Below the pieces are notes generated by a model. It was not told where the DNA came from. It ran no database searches and saw only the letters and a program-made list of their open reading frames with translations. A stretch of 64,000 nt of DNA from CAYJNO01 sp964371715 (GTDB taxonomy: Bacteria > Bacillota_I > Bacilli_A > Erysipelotrichales > Erysipelotrichaceae): the NCBI GenBank assembly GCA_964371715.1, contig CAYJNO010000003.1, positions 1-64,000 of the forward strand. The letters are read 5' to 3'. Position 1 is the first letter of the stretch; each line of letters begins with the position of its first letter. A program made the translations under genes and the position numbers. Below, piece by piece: positions 7,683-17,200 of this stretch.

Positions 7683-7711
7683 ATATTAGCAAATGTGTAA
7701 GATTTTGTAAA
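7683..7711 (-). promoter_or_regulatory. Promoter of the PplA-like gene
   Basis: On the minus strand, TTTACA (7706-7711) and TAATAT (7683-7688) are 17 bases apart, close in front of the AAAGGAGG ribosome site. Confidence 0.6.
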
Positions 7712-7744
7712 TTGATATACTTTCACCTTTGAAGGATATCAATT
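7710..7744 (-). terminator. Possible terminator of the SDR gene
   Basis: AATTGATAT (7710-7718) pairs perfectly with ATATCAATT (7736-7744). The inner part pairs partly. It overlaps the SDR stop codon, and only a short T run follows, so termination may be weak. Confidence 0.35.
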
Positions 7745-8496
7745 ACTTTCATAATAATTCTTTTAGGGATTAATGAACTAAACAATAAAGAAATACGCAT
7801 AAATAGTGGAATACCAACTAATAGGTTTGCTTTATTTTTACTTTGGGCTTTAAATGTTTTTTCAGCAATCAATTTAGGTGTTACACCTTTTTTAAACAAT
7901 GGACTGTTTTCTAAATTTGCACTTTTTGCAAAATTTGTTGCCACAGCTCCTGGCATTACATTTAATACCTTGATATTAGTATCTTTTAATTCATAACTTA
8001 AAGCATTTGAAAAGGATGTTACAAATGCTTTACTTGCAAAATAAACAGCTTGTCTTGGGCCTGGTATTAACGAAGCACTTGAAGACATATTTATAATAAA
8101 TCCTTGATTTAATATTTTAAAATCTTTTAAAAATAAATGTGTTAATTCCATTAAACTAATAATATTTAACTCCACCATTTTGATATTTTTAGTATTATCC
8201 GTATCAATGAATAAACCACCCATTCCAAATCCAGCATTATTAATTAAACCATCAACTTTAATGTCATTAGCTTTTAAATCATTATAAAGATCTTGTATAT
8301 TAGATTGAATTGTTAAATCCATATTATAAGTTAATACATCAACACCATTTTCTTGAATAATATAATCTTTAATTTGTTTTAGTCTTTCAACGTTTTGAGC
8401 AACTAATATCAAATCATAGTTGTTTTTAGCATATAGTATTGCTAACTCTTTACCAATTCCACTTGAAGCACCTGTAATTAACACTCTTTTATTCAT
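7723..8496 (-). CDS. Short-chain dehydrogenase/reductase
   Basis: 257 aa from the ATG at 8496, which is preceded by AAAGGAG; an earlier in-frame start at 8544 has no ribosome site. A classical SDR: the N-terminal Rossmann motif TGASSGIGKE (residues 8-17), the NNAGFG segment, the catalytic Ser in MSSSASL, and YFASK with catalytic Tyr and Lys. It should be a cytoplasmic NAD(P)-dependent oxidoreductase. The substrate cannot be read from sequence. The nearest family type is the YqjQ/DltE-like SDR group with a hydrophobic C-terminal extension (about 226-245). It is divergent from a LacI-type regulator that could control it. Confidence 0.85.
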   Translation of the reverse strand: MNKRVLITGASSGIGKELAILYAKNNYDLILVAQNVERLKQIKDYIIQENGVDVLTYNMDLTIQSNIQDLYNDLKANDIKVDGLINNAGFGMGGLFIDTDNTKNIKMVELNIISLMELTHLFLKDFKILNQGFIINMSSSASLIPGPRQAVYFASKAFVTSFSNALSYELKDTNIKVLNVMPGAVATNFAKSANLENSPLFKKGVTPKLIAEKTFKAQSKNKANLLVGIPLFMRISLLFSSLIPKRIIMKVIDILQR

Positions 8497-8563
8497 TCTT
8501 TTACTCCTTTTTAAAAAGTTAACATTAAAAAAGTTATAGTGCAATTAAAGTACAATATAATTA

Positions 8564-8592
8564 TTGTTATTTTAAAGATAGCTTGTTAATAT
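8564..8592 (+). promoter_or_regulatory. Promoter of the LacI-type regulator
   Basis: TTGTTA (8564-8569) and TAATAT (8587-8592), spacer 17, with transcription expected a few bases before the GAGG ribosome site. Confidence 0.5.
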
Positions 8593-8609
8593 ATGTATGA
8601 GGAAAAAAT

Positions 8610-9596
8610 ATGAGAACTACAATAAAAGATGTTGCAAAAAAAGCTAATGTAGCACCAAGTACCGTTACAAAAGTATTAAAAAACTATCAGCATATATCAC
8701 CAAAAACAAAAGAAAAAGTTTTAAAAATAGTAAAAGAATTAAATTATATCCCTAATCTAAATGCATCTAATTTATCTAGTAAAAATAAAGTAAAAATTGC
8801 CTTATATATCTATATAAATAATGCAAGTGATGAAATAAACTTAAGTTATATAACTTCAGCATTTGAAAAAGCAAATTTACATAATATTGAGATAATAACT
8901 ATCTTTAACGAGAGTGTTAAACATTACAATCCTATTGAATTAACTACTTATTTAATAGCACAAGGTATTAATGGTATTGTAGTATATGGTTTATTAAAAG
9001 ATGATTTGTTAATGCATGAACTAATTAATCAAAAAAACTTTCATTTCACACTTATAAATGCCCCAATTATTAACGATTATACTTCTAGTATTTCTATTAA
9101 TCATTTAGATGGTCAATATAATGTAGCAAAAAAATTAATCACAGAAGATTTAGGAAATAATGTATTATATCTTTCTGGTGATCAAAACAATTATGTTTGT
9201 AACCTAAAAATAGAAGGTATTAAAAAATTACAAACAGAACTAAAGTTTAATTTAGTTATTTATAATGCAAACTTTAGTGAAAAACATGCATATGAGTACA
9301 CCATTGAACATGGTGAACAATATGATTGTATTGTTTGCGCTTCTGATTTAATGGCAATTGGAGCAATTAATGCATTAAGAAAATTAAATATTTATCGTCG
9401 TTGTTGTGGGTATGATGGTATTAAATTAATGTCTTATGCTGGACAAGAAGTTTACACATTAAAACAAGACTTTAATGTCTTAAGTAGTGAAGCAATAGAT
9501 GAAACTATTAATCTAATTAATGGTAATCCTAATCAAGCCATTATAATAGAATCTAAAGTAATAGCATTAAATTATAATGATGTTGTAGGTAAATAA
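8610..9596 (+). CDS. LacI-family transcriptional regulator
   Basis: 328 aa. The N-terminal helix-turn-helix TIKDVAKKANVAPSTVTKVL (about 4-23) and hinge helix (about 48-60) are typical of LacI/GalR proteins. A periplasmic-binding-like effector domain follows, ending with the GYDGIKLMSY segment. The effector is probably a sugar or nucleoside, but it cannot be assigned. The gene stands alone and is divergent from the SDR gene, so that gene and itself are the nearest candidate targets. LacI-type palindromes of the cre outline occur elsewhere in the window (50287-50300, 1255-1274, 39506-39525), but nothing links them directly to this protein. It has an unusual Cys pair in RRCCGYD. Confidence 0.9.
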   Translation: MRTTIKDVAKKANVAPSTVTKVLKNYQHISPKTKEKVLKIVKELNYIPNLNASNLSSKNKVKIALYIYINNASDEINLSYITSAFEKANLHNIEIITIFNESVKHYNPIELTTYLIAQGINGIVVYGLLKDDLLMHELINQKNFHFTLINAPIINDYTSSISINHLDGQYNVAKKLITEDLGNNVLYLSGDQNNYVCNLKIEGIKKLQTELKFNLVIYNANFSEKHAYEYTIEHGEQYDCIVCASDLMAIGAINALRKLNIYRRCCGYDGIKLMSYAGQEVYTLKQDFNVLSSEAIDETINLINGNPNQAIIIESKVIALNYNDVVGK

Positions 9597-9622
9597 AAAA
9601 GTATTCTGACGAATACTTTTTT
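9595..9622. terminator. Bidirectional terminator between the LacI-type gene and the HAD gene
   Basis: A 12-bp stem (AAAAAAGTATTC with GAATACTTTTTT) around loop TGAC, between convergent stop codons. Confidence 0.85.
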
Positions 9623-10421
9623 ATAATATATTTTCATTTAAGAAATAAGCAATTCCAGCTTCATTATTAGTAATTGTTTCATATTTCGCAACGTCTTGAA
9701 CATCACGTGTTCCATTTGACATCCAAACTCCAACATAATCACTTATCATTTCTAAGTCATTTGTTGTATCACCAAAGCATAAAATATTATTAGCTTTAAT
9801 TTTTAATAAGTCTTGAATTATTTTAATACCTAATGATTTAGAACACTCTGGATGTACTACCTCTAATAAATAATTTGAAGATGGAAATACACGGTATCTT
9901 TCACTTGGATAGTTTAAACTAAATGTATAAACACTAGCTTGATCTTTTGGATCCATTGCTAATAAGACTTTTGGGAAATCTTTAGTAATATAAGTACTAT
10001 AATCTTCTACTTTTAAATTAATTTTTAAACGTGATGCTTGTGTTCTAACTTGTGGTGTCTCTTTATTAACAACTAAATCATCACCATCATAGACACAAAC
10101 TGAACATGGTAAATCAGCATAAAGCTTTTCAATATTTTTAATTGTATCTACATCTAAGAAATGATTATGTATTACTTCATCTTTTTCATGAATATAGACT
10201 TCTGCTCCATTAGAACCGACAATAAAATCAACATAATCATTAATGTTACCATCATTTATAACTGTTTTAATTGACGAAATTGGTCTCCCACTTGCTATAC
10301 CAAATTTGATATTATTTTCACCTAATTTTTTGATTGCTTCGATATTTGCTTCTGGTATTTTTTTCTCATCATTCAATAAAGTACCATCAATATCGACCAT
10401 TACTAATTTAATATTTTCCAT
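9621..10421 (-). CDS. HAD-family (Cof-type) sugar phosphatase
   Basis: 266 aa. HAD motif I VDIDGTLLN places the nucleophile and acid Asp at 9 and 11. Motif II is in IASGRP, a conserved Lys lies near 214, and motif IV is FGDTTNDLEM. The C2-type cap and length match Cof/YidA-like hydrolases, which dephosphorylate small sugar phosphates or cofactor intermediates in the cytoplasm; the substrate is not determinable. The start overlaps the end of trmD by 14 bases with an internal AGAAGGA site, so it is the last gene of the rpsP-khpA-rimM-trmD operon. Confidence 0.88.
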   Translation of the reverse strand: MENIKLVMVDIDGTLLNDEKKIPEANIEAIKKLGENNIKFGIASGRPISSIKTVINDGNINDYVDFIVGSNGAEVYIHEKDEVIHNHFLDVDTIKNIEKLYADLPCSVCVYDGDDLVVNKETPQVRTQASRLKINLKVEDYSTYITKDFPKVLLAMDPKDQASVYTFSLNYPSERYRVFPSSNYLLEVVHPECSKSLGIKIIQDLLKIKANNILCFGDTTNDLEMISDYVGVWMSNGTRDVQDVAKYETITNNEAGIAYFLNENIL

Positions 10422-11142
10422 TATCCTTCTCTTCTATCTCTTCTAGAATTTTTTTCTCTTCTTTTGTAAATTCACGATTAACTAATAAATCTTTTCGTCT
10501 TTGATAAGTTGTTTCTAAAGCTTTATATAATCTAAACTTACGAATATTTTCATGATGGCCACTTAATAAAACACTTGGTACTTCATGTCCATCATATACA
10601 CTAGGTTTTGTATAATGAGGATATTCTAATAAATTATCTTCATATGATTCATCTAAATGTGAATCTTCTTTAATAACACCATCTAAAACTCTTATTATTG
10701 AATCTGATAATACCATACTTGATAGTTCTCCACCAGTTATAATATAATCACCAATACTTATTTCTTCATTTATATAGTTAGTTATTCTTTCATCTATTCC
10801 TTCATAATGACCACAAATTATCATAATATCTTGATGTTTAATAGCTAAATCTCTTACTTTTTTTTGTTTTAAAGTTGTCCCTTTAGCACTCATTAAAATA
10901 ATATGTGTATTTTCATTACTATTTGCTTTAATTGCATCAACAACAGGTTGTAAACTCATAACCATACCACTACCTCCTCCAAATGGAGTATCATCTACTT
11001 TTTTATGTTTACTTAGTGTATAGTCTCTAATATCAACTAGTTTAATCTCTGCTTGTTTTTTTTCAATTGCGCGCTTAATTATTGAAGTATCTACAAAACA
11101 TTTAAACATTTCTGGAAACAATGTTAAGATTGTGATTTTCAT
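10408..11142 (-). CDS. trmD: tRNA (guanine37-N1)-methyltransferase TrmD
   Basis: 244 aa, the usual length. It makes m1G37 in tRNAs with G at position 36, which prevents +1 frameshifting. The start MKITILTLFPEMF and the SPOUT trefoil-knot segments are evident: ICGHYEGIDERI (about 112-123), IGDYIITGGEL, and the C-terminal HYTKPSVYDGHEVPSVLLSG. It overlaps rimM by 4 bases and the HAD gene by 14, in the classic rpsP-rimM-trmD arrangement. No rplS follows. Confidence 0.97.
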   Translation of the reverse strand: MKITILTLFPEMFKCFVDTSIIKRAIEKKQAEIKLVDIRDYTLSKHKKVDDTPFGGGSGMVMSLQPVVDAIKANSNENTHIILMSAKGTTLKQKKVRDLAIKHQDIMIICGHYEGIDERITNYINEEISIGDYIITGGELSSMVLSDSIIRVLDGVIKEDSHLDESYEDNLLEYPHYTKPSVYDGHEVPSVLLSGHHENIRKFRLYKALETTYQRRKDLLVNREFTKEEKKILEEIEEKDNGKY

Positions 11143-11642
11143 ATAATACCTTCAATTAGTTCTAAATGAATTGTTTTATTTTCTAAATCTACTTTTTTTA
11201 CAAACTGTTTTATATTAGGAATTAAAAAAGGTTTTGGCTCATGTGATATTTTAAGATTGTTGTGAGCAATACCTTCAACAACTTCGATTACATCACCAAG
11301 ATATGTATTATTTTGGTCATATGCTTTTAACCCTACTAATTCAAAAATATAATATTCCCCATTTGCTAATTTATGTAATTTAGATTTATCAAAATAAATA
11401 TCTGTTCTTGAATATTTTTCAATGTCATTTATATGATTATATTCCTTAAATTTGACATTTACTAAACCTTTATGTAGGTTAGCTTTTTCAATAATCACAG
11501 GTAAATATTCATTATCTACTTTTAAATAAACCGTATTATTCTTTGCAAATCTTTCATCAATAAATCCTGTATAAGGATATACTTTAACATCCCCTTTTAA
11601 TCCAAAAGGTTTTGTAATTTGTCCAATTTTTATATATTCCAT
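11139..11642 (-). CDS. rimM: Ribosome maturation factor RimM
   Basis: 167 aa. It binds S19 and assists 30S head maturation. The N-terminal beta-barrel domain begins IGQITKPFGLKGDVKVYPYT, the RimM signature. The C-terminal PRC-barrel contains the YYIFELVGLKAY segment near 107 and VEGIAHNNLKI. It has a GAGG ribosome site and overlaps trmD. Confidence 0.95.
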   Translation of the reverse strand: MEYIKIGQITKPFGLKGDVKVYPYTGFIDERFAKNNTVYLKVDNEYLPVIIEKANLHKGLVNVKFKEYNHINDIEKYSRTDIYFDKSKLHKLANGEYYIFELVGLKAYDQNNTYLGDVIEVVEGIAHNNLKISHEPKPFLIPNIKQFVKKVDLENKTIHLELIEGII

Positions 11643-11681
11643 AACTTACCTCTTTAAACTATAAAAGGACGAATTTTCGTC

Positions 11682-11930
11682 CTAGTACGCTTCAAATTTA
11701 ATTGAAATTCTTTTTTCGTGTGATTTAGCTGGAACTAACATCATTTGTCTTAGCGCATTAGCAATAACCCCTTTACGCCCTATTAAACGTGCTAAATCAT
11801 CTTCTTTAGCATATACATATAATAGAATTTCTTTATCATTTAAACTTTCCATTTGTTTAACTGAAATACTAGTAGGATCATCTACTAAAGGTTGAACTAA
11901 GTTCAATAAAATTAATTCTAAGTTTACCAT
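11682..11930 (-). CDS. khpA: KH-domain RNA-binding protein KhpA
   Basis: 82 aa, a single KH domain with the GxxG loop in LIGRKGVIANALR (about 48-60). By family it is KhpA (YlqC), a small RNA chaperone that pairs with KhpB and affects cell elongation and translation in Bacillota. It sits in its conserved place between rpsP and rimM, 5 bases after the rpsP stop codon. Confidence 0.93.
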   Translation of the reverse strand: MVNLELILLNLVQPLVDDPTSISVKQMESLNDKEILLYVYAKEDDLARLIGRKGVIANALRQMMLVPAKSHEKRISIKFEAY

Positions 11931-11935
11931 ATTAA

Positions 11936-12208
11936 TTACTTAGCGTTTTTTTCTTCATGATAACGTTTCATAACGCCTTCTTTTGAAAGAATGTTACGAA
12001 CTGTATCAGATGGTTGAGCACCATTTTTTAACCACTTAATAGCTAAATCTGCATCTACTTTAACTGCTGCTGGAGAAGTTGTTGGATTATAAGTTCCGAT
12101 TACTTCGATATCACGACCATCTCTTGGTGATCTTGAATCAGCTGCAACAATACGATAGAATGGTCTGAATTTGCTACCCATTCTTTTTAATCTTAATTTA
12201 ACTGCCAT
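11936..12208 (-). CDS. rpsP: 30S ribosomal protein S16
   Basis: 90 aa. The start VKLRLKRMGSKFRPFYRIV and the SPRDGRDIEVIGTYNPT segment are diagnostic of S16, a 16S rRNA-binding assembly protein. A strong AAGGAGG ribosome site and its own promoter (12240-12267) make it first gene of the rpsP-khpA-rimM-trmD-HAD operon. Confidence 0.98.
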   Translation of the reverse strand: MAVKLRLKRMGSKFRPFYRIVAADSRSPRDGRDIEVIGTYNPTTSPAAVKVDADLAIKWLKNGAQPSDTVRNILSKEGVMKRYHEEKNAK

Positions 12209-12239
12209 AATACATATACCTCCTTTTATTACAATACTA

Positions 12240-12267
12240 ATAATAACATAAAATTATTAGGTGTCAA
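12240..12267 (-). promoter_or_regulatory. Promoter of the rpsP operon
   Basis: On the minus strand, a perfect TTGACA (12262-12267) and TATTAT (12240-12245), spacer 16, lie in the gap after the HD-domain gene. Ribosomal and tRNA-modification genes can thus be transcribed independently of ffh. Confidence 0.7.
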
Positions 12268-12277
12268 GTATTTTTAC

Positions 12278-12907
12278 TTAACTCTTTAATTTTTTTAAAA
12301 TATTAACTGTGTGCATCATAAATTCATCTTTATTTTTAACTAAAGCTTGTAATTTATTTAAATTATTTTGATTCTTACTAGTCATAATTGGAACTTTTAA
12401 ATATCCACCTTCGCCATACTTTTCTAAAATATGCGTATAGATTCTTTCTAATTGTTCATCATATGTTATTTCAGGATACTTATTTACACCATAATGATAG
12501 GTTCTAATAATTATTGTATCAACATCAATAACACGATCCGCACTGCTTAATATTTCACCATATAGTGATCTTGGAGCATTTTTATTTGATGCTCGATGAT
12601 CTTCTATAGCTTGTGCCATAAGTTCAATATTTGCTTTATCATAGATACTATTAAGATATTCATCATTTCTTAATATATCAGCTGATATTAAATGATGTAA
12701 TTCACGATTAGTAGCATTTCCTAAATCATGATAACAAGCACAAATATATAACATATCCATATCTACATCATAATTTTTTCCTAATTCAAATATATTATTT
12801 ATTACATCATTAATATGATTCATATTATGTGCTTTATCCAACAAATCATATTGTGGCAAAATATTTAAATCAATATATTCCTTTAATTCTTTATTTAAAC
12901 ATACCAT
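12278..12907 (-). CDS. HD-domain phosphohydrolase of unknown substrate
   Basis: 209 aa. The metal-binding HD motif is seen as H29 (KAHNMNH region), CACYHDLGN (about 57-65), the downstream HH of REHLHHL type (RELHHLIS), and a later Asp in SSADRVIDVD. This is the pattern of HD/PDEase-type hydrolases acting on nucleotides or signalling molecules. It starts 17 bases inside the end of ffh behind GGAGG, so it is translationally linked to ffh. I cannot assign a substrate, and no RelA-type synthetase domain is present. Confidence 0.8.
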   Translation of the reverse strand: MVCLNKELKEYIDLNILPQYDLLDKAHNMNHINDVINNIFELGKNYDVDMDMLYICACYHDLGNATNRELHHLISADILRNDEYLNSIYDKANIELMAQAIEDHRASNKNAPRSLYGEILSSADRVIDVDTIIIRTYHYGVNKYPEITYDEQLERIYTHILEKYGEGGYLKVPIMTSKNQNNLNKLQALVKNKDEFMMHTVNILKKLKS

Positions 12908-14228
12908 TAAAAAGACCTCCAGATTTATTTTGTAAACTACTTAAATCTTTCATCATCTTTTTACTCTTTTCAAATTGTGAAATTAATTTTGTAACATCTT
13001 GAACAGTTGTCCCACTTCCACTAGCAATTCTTTTTTTATGAGAATTTCTTAAGTATGATGGATCTTCTTTTTCCTGTTTTGTCATACTTTGAATAATAGC
13101 TTTTGTTTTCTTCATTTGTTTAGATGCTTCTTCATCATTAATTTCTTTTGTTAATTCACCCATTCCAGGTATCATTTTTAGAATCGATGAGAATGATCCC
13201 ATTTTTTCAACTTGTTCAAACTGTTTTAACATATCATCCATTGTAAATTTACCAGAAAACATTTTCTTAGCACTTTCTTCCGCTAATTTCATGTCCATAT
13301 TTTCTTGTGCTTTTTCAACTAATGATACAATATCACCCATACCTAAAATACGATCAGCTAAACGTTCTGGATAAAACGGTTCTAAATCTTCAATTTTTTC
13401 ACCATTACCTGAGAATTTAACTGGAACATTAGTCATTGCTCTAACAGATAAGACACCACCACCTTTTGCATCTCCATCCATTTTAGTTACAACAAGACCT
13501 GTTACTTGTAATTGCTCGTTAAATGTATTGGCAACATTAACGATATCTTGACCTGTCATTGCATCTACAGTTAATAAAATTTCATCAGGATTTGCAATTT
13601 CTTTGATCTTAACAAGTTCATTCATTAATAATTCATCAATATGAAGTCTTCCTGCTGTATCAATAAATACTGTATCAAAACCATTAGCTTTCGCATATTC
13701 AATACCACTAGTTACTGTATCTACTGCGTTTAATTCTAACCCTTTAGAGAATACTTCTATATTAACTGATTTAGCTAATGTTTTTAATTGTTCAATTGCA
13801 GCTGGTCTTACTAAGTCAGCTGCGATAATTAATGGTTTTTTATTAGCTTTATTCTTACTTATATTAGCAATCTTAGCTAATGATGTTGTTTTACCAGTAC
13901 CTTGTAAACCTACTAACATAATAGTAGTAAAGTTATCTTGATAATTAATTGGTGTATTTGATTCACCTAATAATGTTTTAATTTCATCATGAACTATTTT
14001 AATAACAAGTTCTGATGGTTCTACACTATTTAAAACATCTTCTCCTAAAGATTTTTCACGAATATTCGTTAATAAATCTTTAACAACACGATAATTAACA
14101 TCAGATTCCAATAAAGCCATTCTAATTTGCTTTAAAGCATCTTCCATGTTATTTTCTGTTAATTTACCCTTACCTTGGATATTTCTAATAAAGCCTGTAA
14201 GCTTATCTTGTAAATTGTCAAATGCCAT
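12891..14228 (-). CDS. ffh: Signal recognition particle protein Ffh
   Basis: 445 aa, the usual length. The N domain is followed by the GTPase G domain with P-loop GLQGTGKTT (about 107-115), DTAGR, TKMDGDAKGG and the M domain with Met-rich helices and the RNA-binding LRNSHKKRIASGSG segment. Together with 4.5S RNA it targets membrane proteins to FtsY/SecYEG. It is downstream of polC by 18 bases. No ylxM or ftsY neighbour is present. Confidence 0.98.
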   Translation of the reverse strand: MAFDNLQDKLTGFIRNIQGKGKLTENNMEDALKQIRMALLESDVNYRVVKDLLTNIREKSLGEDVLNSVEPSELVIKIVHDEIKTLLGESNTPINYQDNFTTIMLVGLQGTGKTTSLAKIANISKNKANKKPLIIAADLVRPAAIEQLKTLAKSVNIEVFSKGLELNAVDTVTSGIEYAKANGFDTVFIDTAGRLHIDELLMNELVKIKEIANPDEILLTVDAMTGQDIVNVANTFNEQLQVTGLVVTKMDGDAKGGGVLSVRAMTNVPVKFSGNGEKIEDLEPFYPERLADRILGMGDIVSLVEKAQENMDMKLAEESAKKMFSGKFTMDDMLKQFEQVEKMGSFSSILKMIPGMGELTKEINDEEASKQMKKTKAIIQSMTKQEKEDPSYLRNSHKKRIASGSGTTVQDVTKLISQFEKSKKMMKDLSSLQNKSGGLFNGMFK

Positions 14229-14246
14229 GACTATACCTCTTTCATT

Positions 14247-17200
14247 TTAAAATAACGATATTTGATTAGATTCATCTAAATGATCTAAGCAATTTAACGC
14301 TTGTAGTTTATCTGTCAGCGTTGTTGATAATAATGTACGACTCTTTAAGTCTTCTATTGATAAGAATGGTTGTTTTTCTCGTGCTTCTACAATTGAAATC
14401 GCAACGTTGTCACCAAGTCCATCTAAAATCGTAAATGGTGGAATAATGTTATGATGATCATTTTCATCAATCTTAAATTCTGTTGCTAAAGATCGATCAA
14501 TATCAATATTAAGCATGCGATACCCACGGTTTACCATCTCAAAGCATATCTCTAGTGTACCATAAATATTACTTTCTTTAGCACTAGCTTCTCTTGATAG
14601 AATTTTATGATTTAATTCACTCATTCTTTTTGCAATTGAGGCAGAATCTTTTACCATTGTTTCAATCTCATATGCATCACATCTTTTAGAGAAGTATGAT
14701 GCATAATAAAAGTGTGGATAATATACTTTAAACCATGCTACCCTTACTGCCATTGTAACATATGCAACAGCATGTGCTTTAGGGAACATGTATTTTATTT
14801 TTTGACATGAATCAATATACCATTCTGGTACATTATTTTTATGCATTGATTCAATCCAATTTGGTCTTAACCCTTTTCCTTTACGTACACTTTCCATAAT
14901 ATCAAAGGCTTCTTTATTTTCTAAACCGTATTTAATTAAATCGCTCATGATATCATCACGACAACCAATAACTTGTTGTAATGTATTACCGGCCTTTACA
15001 AGTTCTTCAGCATTATTTAACCATACATCTGTTCCATGTGATAACCCTGAAATACATACAAGTTCACTAAACTTTGATGGTTTAGTTTGTTCTAACATCT
15101 TACGAACAAATTTAGTACCAAATTCTGGTAAACCACACGCACCTGTAGCTTCATTATAATTTCTTTCATCAATATTTAAAGCACTAATACCACCAAATAA
15201 TGATAATACTTTTTCATCATTCATTGGTATTGTAGTTGGATCTATTCCTGATACATTTTGTAAAAATCTCATAACTGTAGGATCTACATGTCCTAAGATA
15301 TCAAGTTTTAAAACATTATCATGAATATCATGAAAGTCAAAATGTGTTGTTTTCCAAACAGACTCTGGATTATTAGCTGGAAATTGAACTGGTGTGAAGT
15401 CATAAACATCTTTATCACTTGGTATAACGATAATACCACCTGGATGTTGTCCTGTTGTTCTTTTAACACCTTCACATAAAGTTGATAAATACTCTTTATA
15501 GGCTGATGACATATCATCAATATTCATCATTTCATTATACCCTAATACATAACCATAGGCTGTTTTGGCTTGAACTGTGGAAATGGTACCCGCTCTAAAT
15601 ACATGTTGATCACCAAATACTTCACGTGTAAATAAGTGGGCATGTTCTTGATATTCTCCTGAAAAATTTAAATCTATATCTGGAACTTTATCTCCCTCAA
15701 ACCCTAAGAAGGTTTCAAATGGAATATCTTGTCCTTCTCCCTTCATTATACCACCACATTCACATTCTTTATCTGCTAAGTCATAACCACTAATTACCGT
15801 TTTGTCTTCGATCCAAATACTCTTTTGACAGTTTGGACATAAATAATGTGGTGGTAATGGGTTAACCTCAGTTATTCCACTCATTGTTGCCGCAAATGAT
15901 GAACCAACCGATCCCCTAGAACCTACTAAGTACCCATCTTCATTACTCTTTTTAACTAATAAATGTGAAATATAATAAATTACATCATACCCATTACCAA
16001 TAATACTTTTTAATTCTCTTTCAAGTCTTTCAACAATAATCTCAGGTAAAGTTTCACCATATAAACGATGAGCTGTTTCATAACATACATCTTTTAATTT
16101 TTGTGTAGATCCTTCAATTGTTGGTGGGAATAAATCATTATGAATTGGATATACATCTTCAAATTCATTTAACAGAGCATTTGTATTTTTAATTACTATA
16201 TCAAAAGCTAACTTCTCATCATCTAACCATTCAAAAGCTTTAAGCATTTCATCTGTTGTACGATAATGTTGATCTGGGTTTGTTGAATTATATCTTCTAA
16301 TTGAATCACTAATATATAATGGATGTCTTGAACCACCAATACCTTGTGATTGGATATAAACATCTCTGGCAATTTTATCTTCTTTTTTAGCATAATGAAC
16401 ATCACCACTAGCTATGACCATCAAATTAAGTTTAATTGCTGTTTTAATAATTCTCTCAACAACTAATTGTAATCTTGACGTATCTTCCATTAAGCATTTT
16501 TCTACTAATGGTCGATAATTTTCTAATGGTTGTACTTCTATATAGTCATAAAATTTTAGGTACTCTTCTAATTTTTCATCACCTTTATTCATTGCAAGTT
16601 CAAATATTTCACCATTTAAACAAGCTGAACCAATTAAAATATTTTCACGATACTTATTTATATTACTTCTAATAATACGAGGTTCTGCGACATTTTCTTC
16701 CCCACTACTCTTAGAATTAGCTTTACCAAAAACTGCAAGATTATCAGTATTTGATATTGAAACTAATTTAAATAAGTCTTTTAAGCCTTTTTGATTCTTA
16801 GCTAAGGCAACAATATGATTTTTAAATAATCTTGTAAATGCATTTTCATCTTGATCATTTTGTAAATCAATTAAACTTACAACATTATTATTGTAGGCTT
16901 CATTTCTTAATCTTTGAAAAACATTAACCAAGATATTAACATCATAATCAGCTCTATGGGCTGCATTATCACGATATTCAATTTTAAAATGATTTGCTAA
17001 AACACCTAAACGATAAGATCTTTTACCTCTAATATAATTTCTTGCCATTGCAAGTGTATCGATAATTGGATTAGTAATTGGCTCTTCATCTAACCTTTTT
17101 AACTCTTCATTGATAAAGTCATAGTCAAACATTGCATTATGAGCGACTAAAACACGACCTTTAAAGAAGTTTAAAATATCATCTTTCACTTCACTAAATG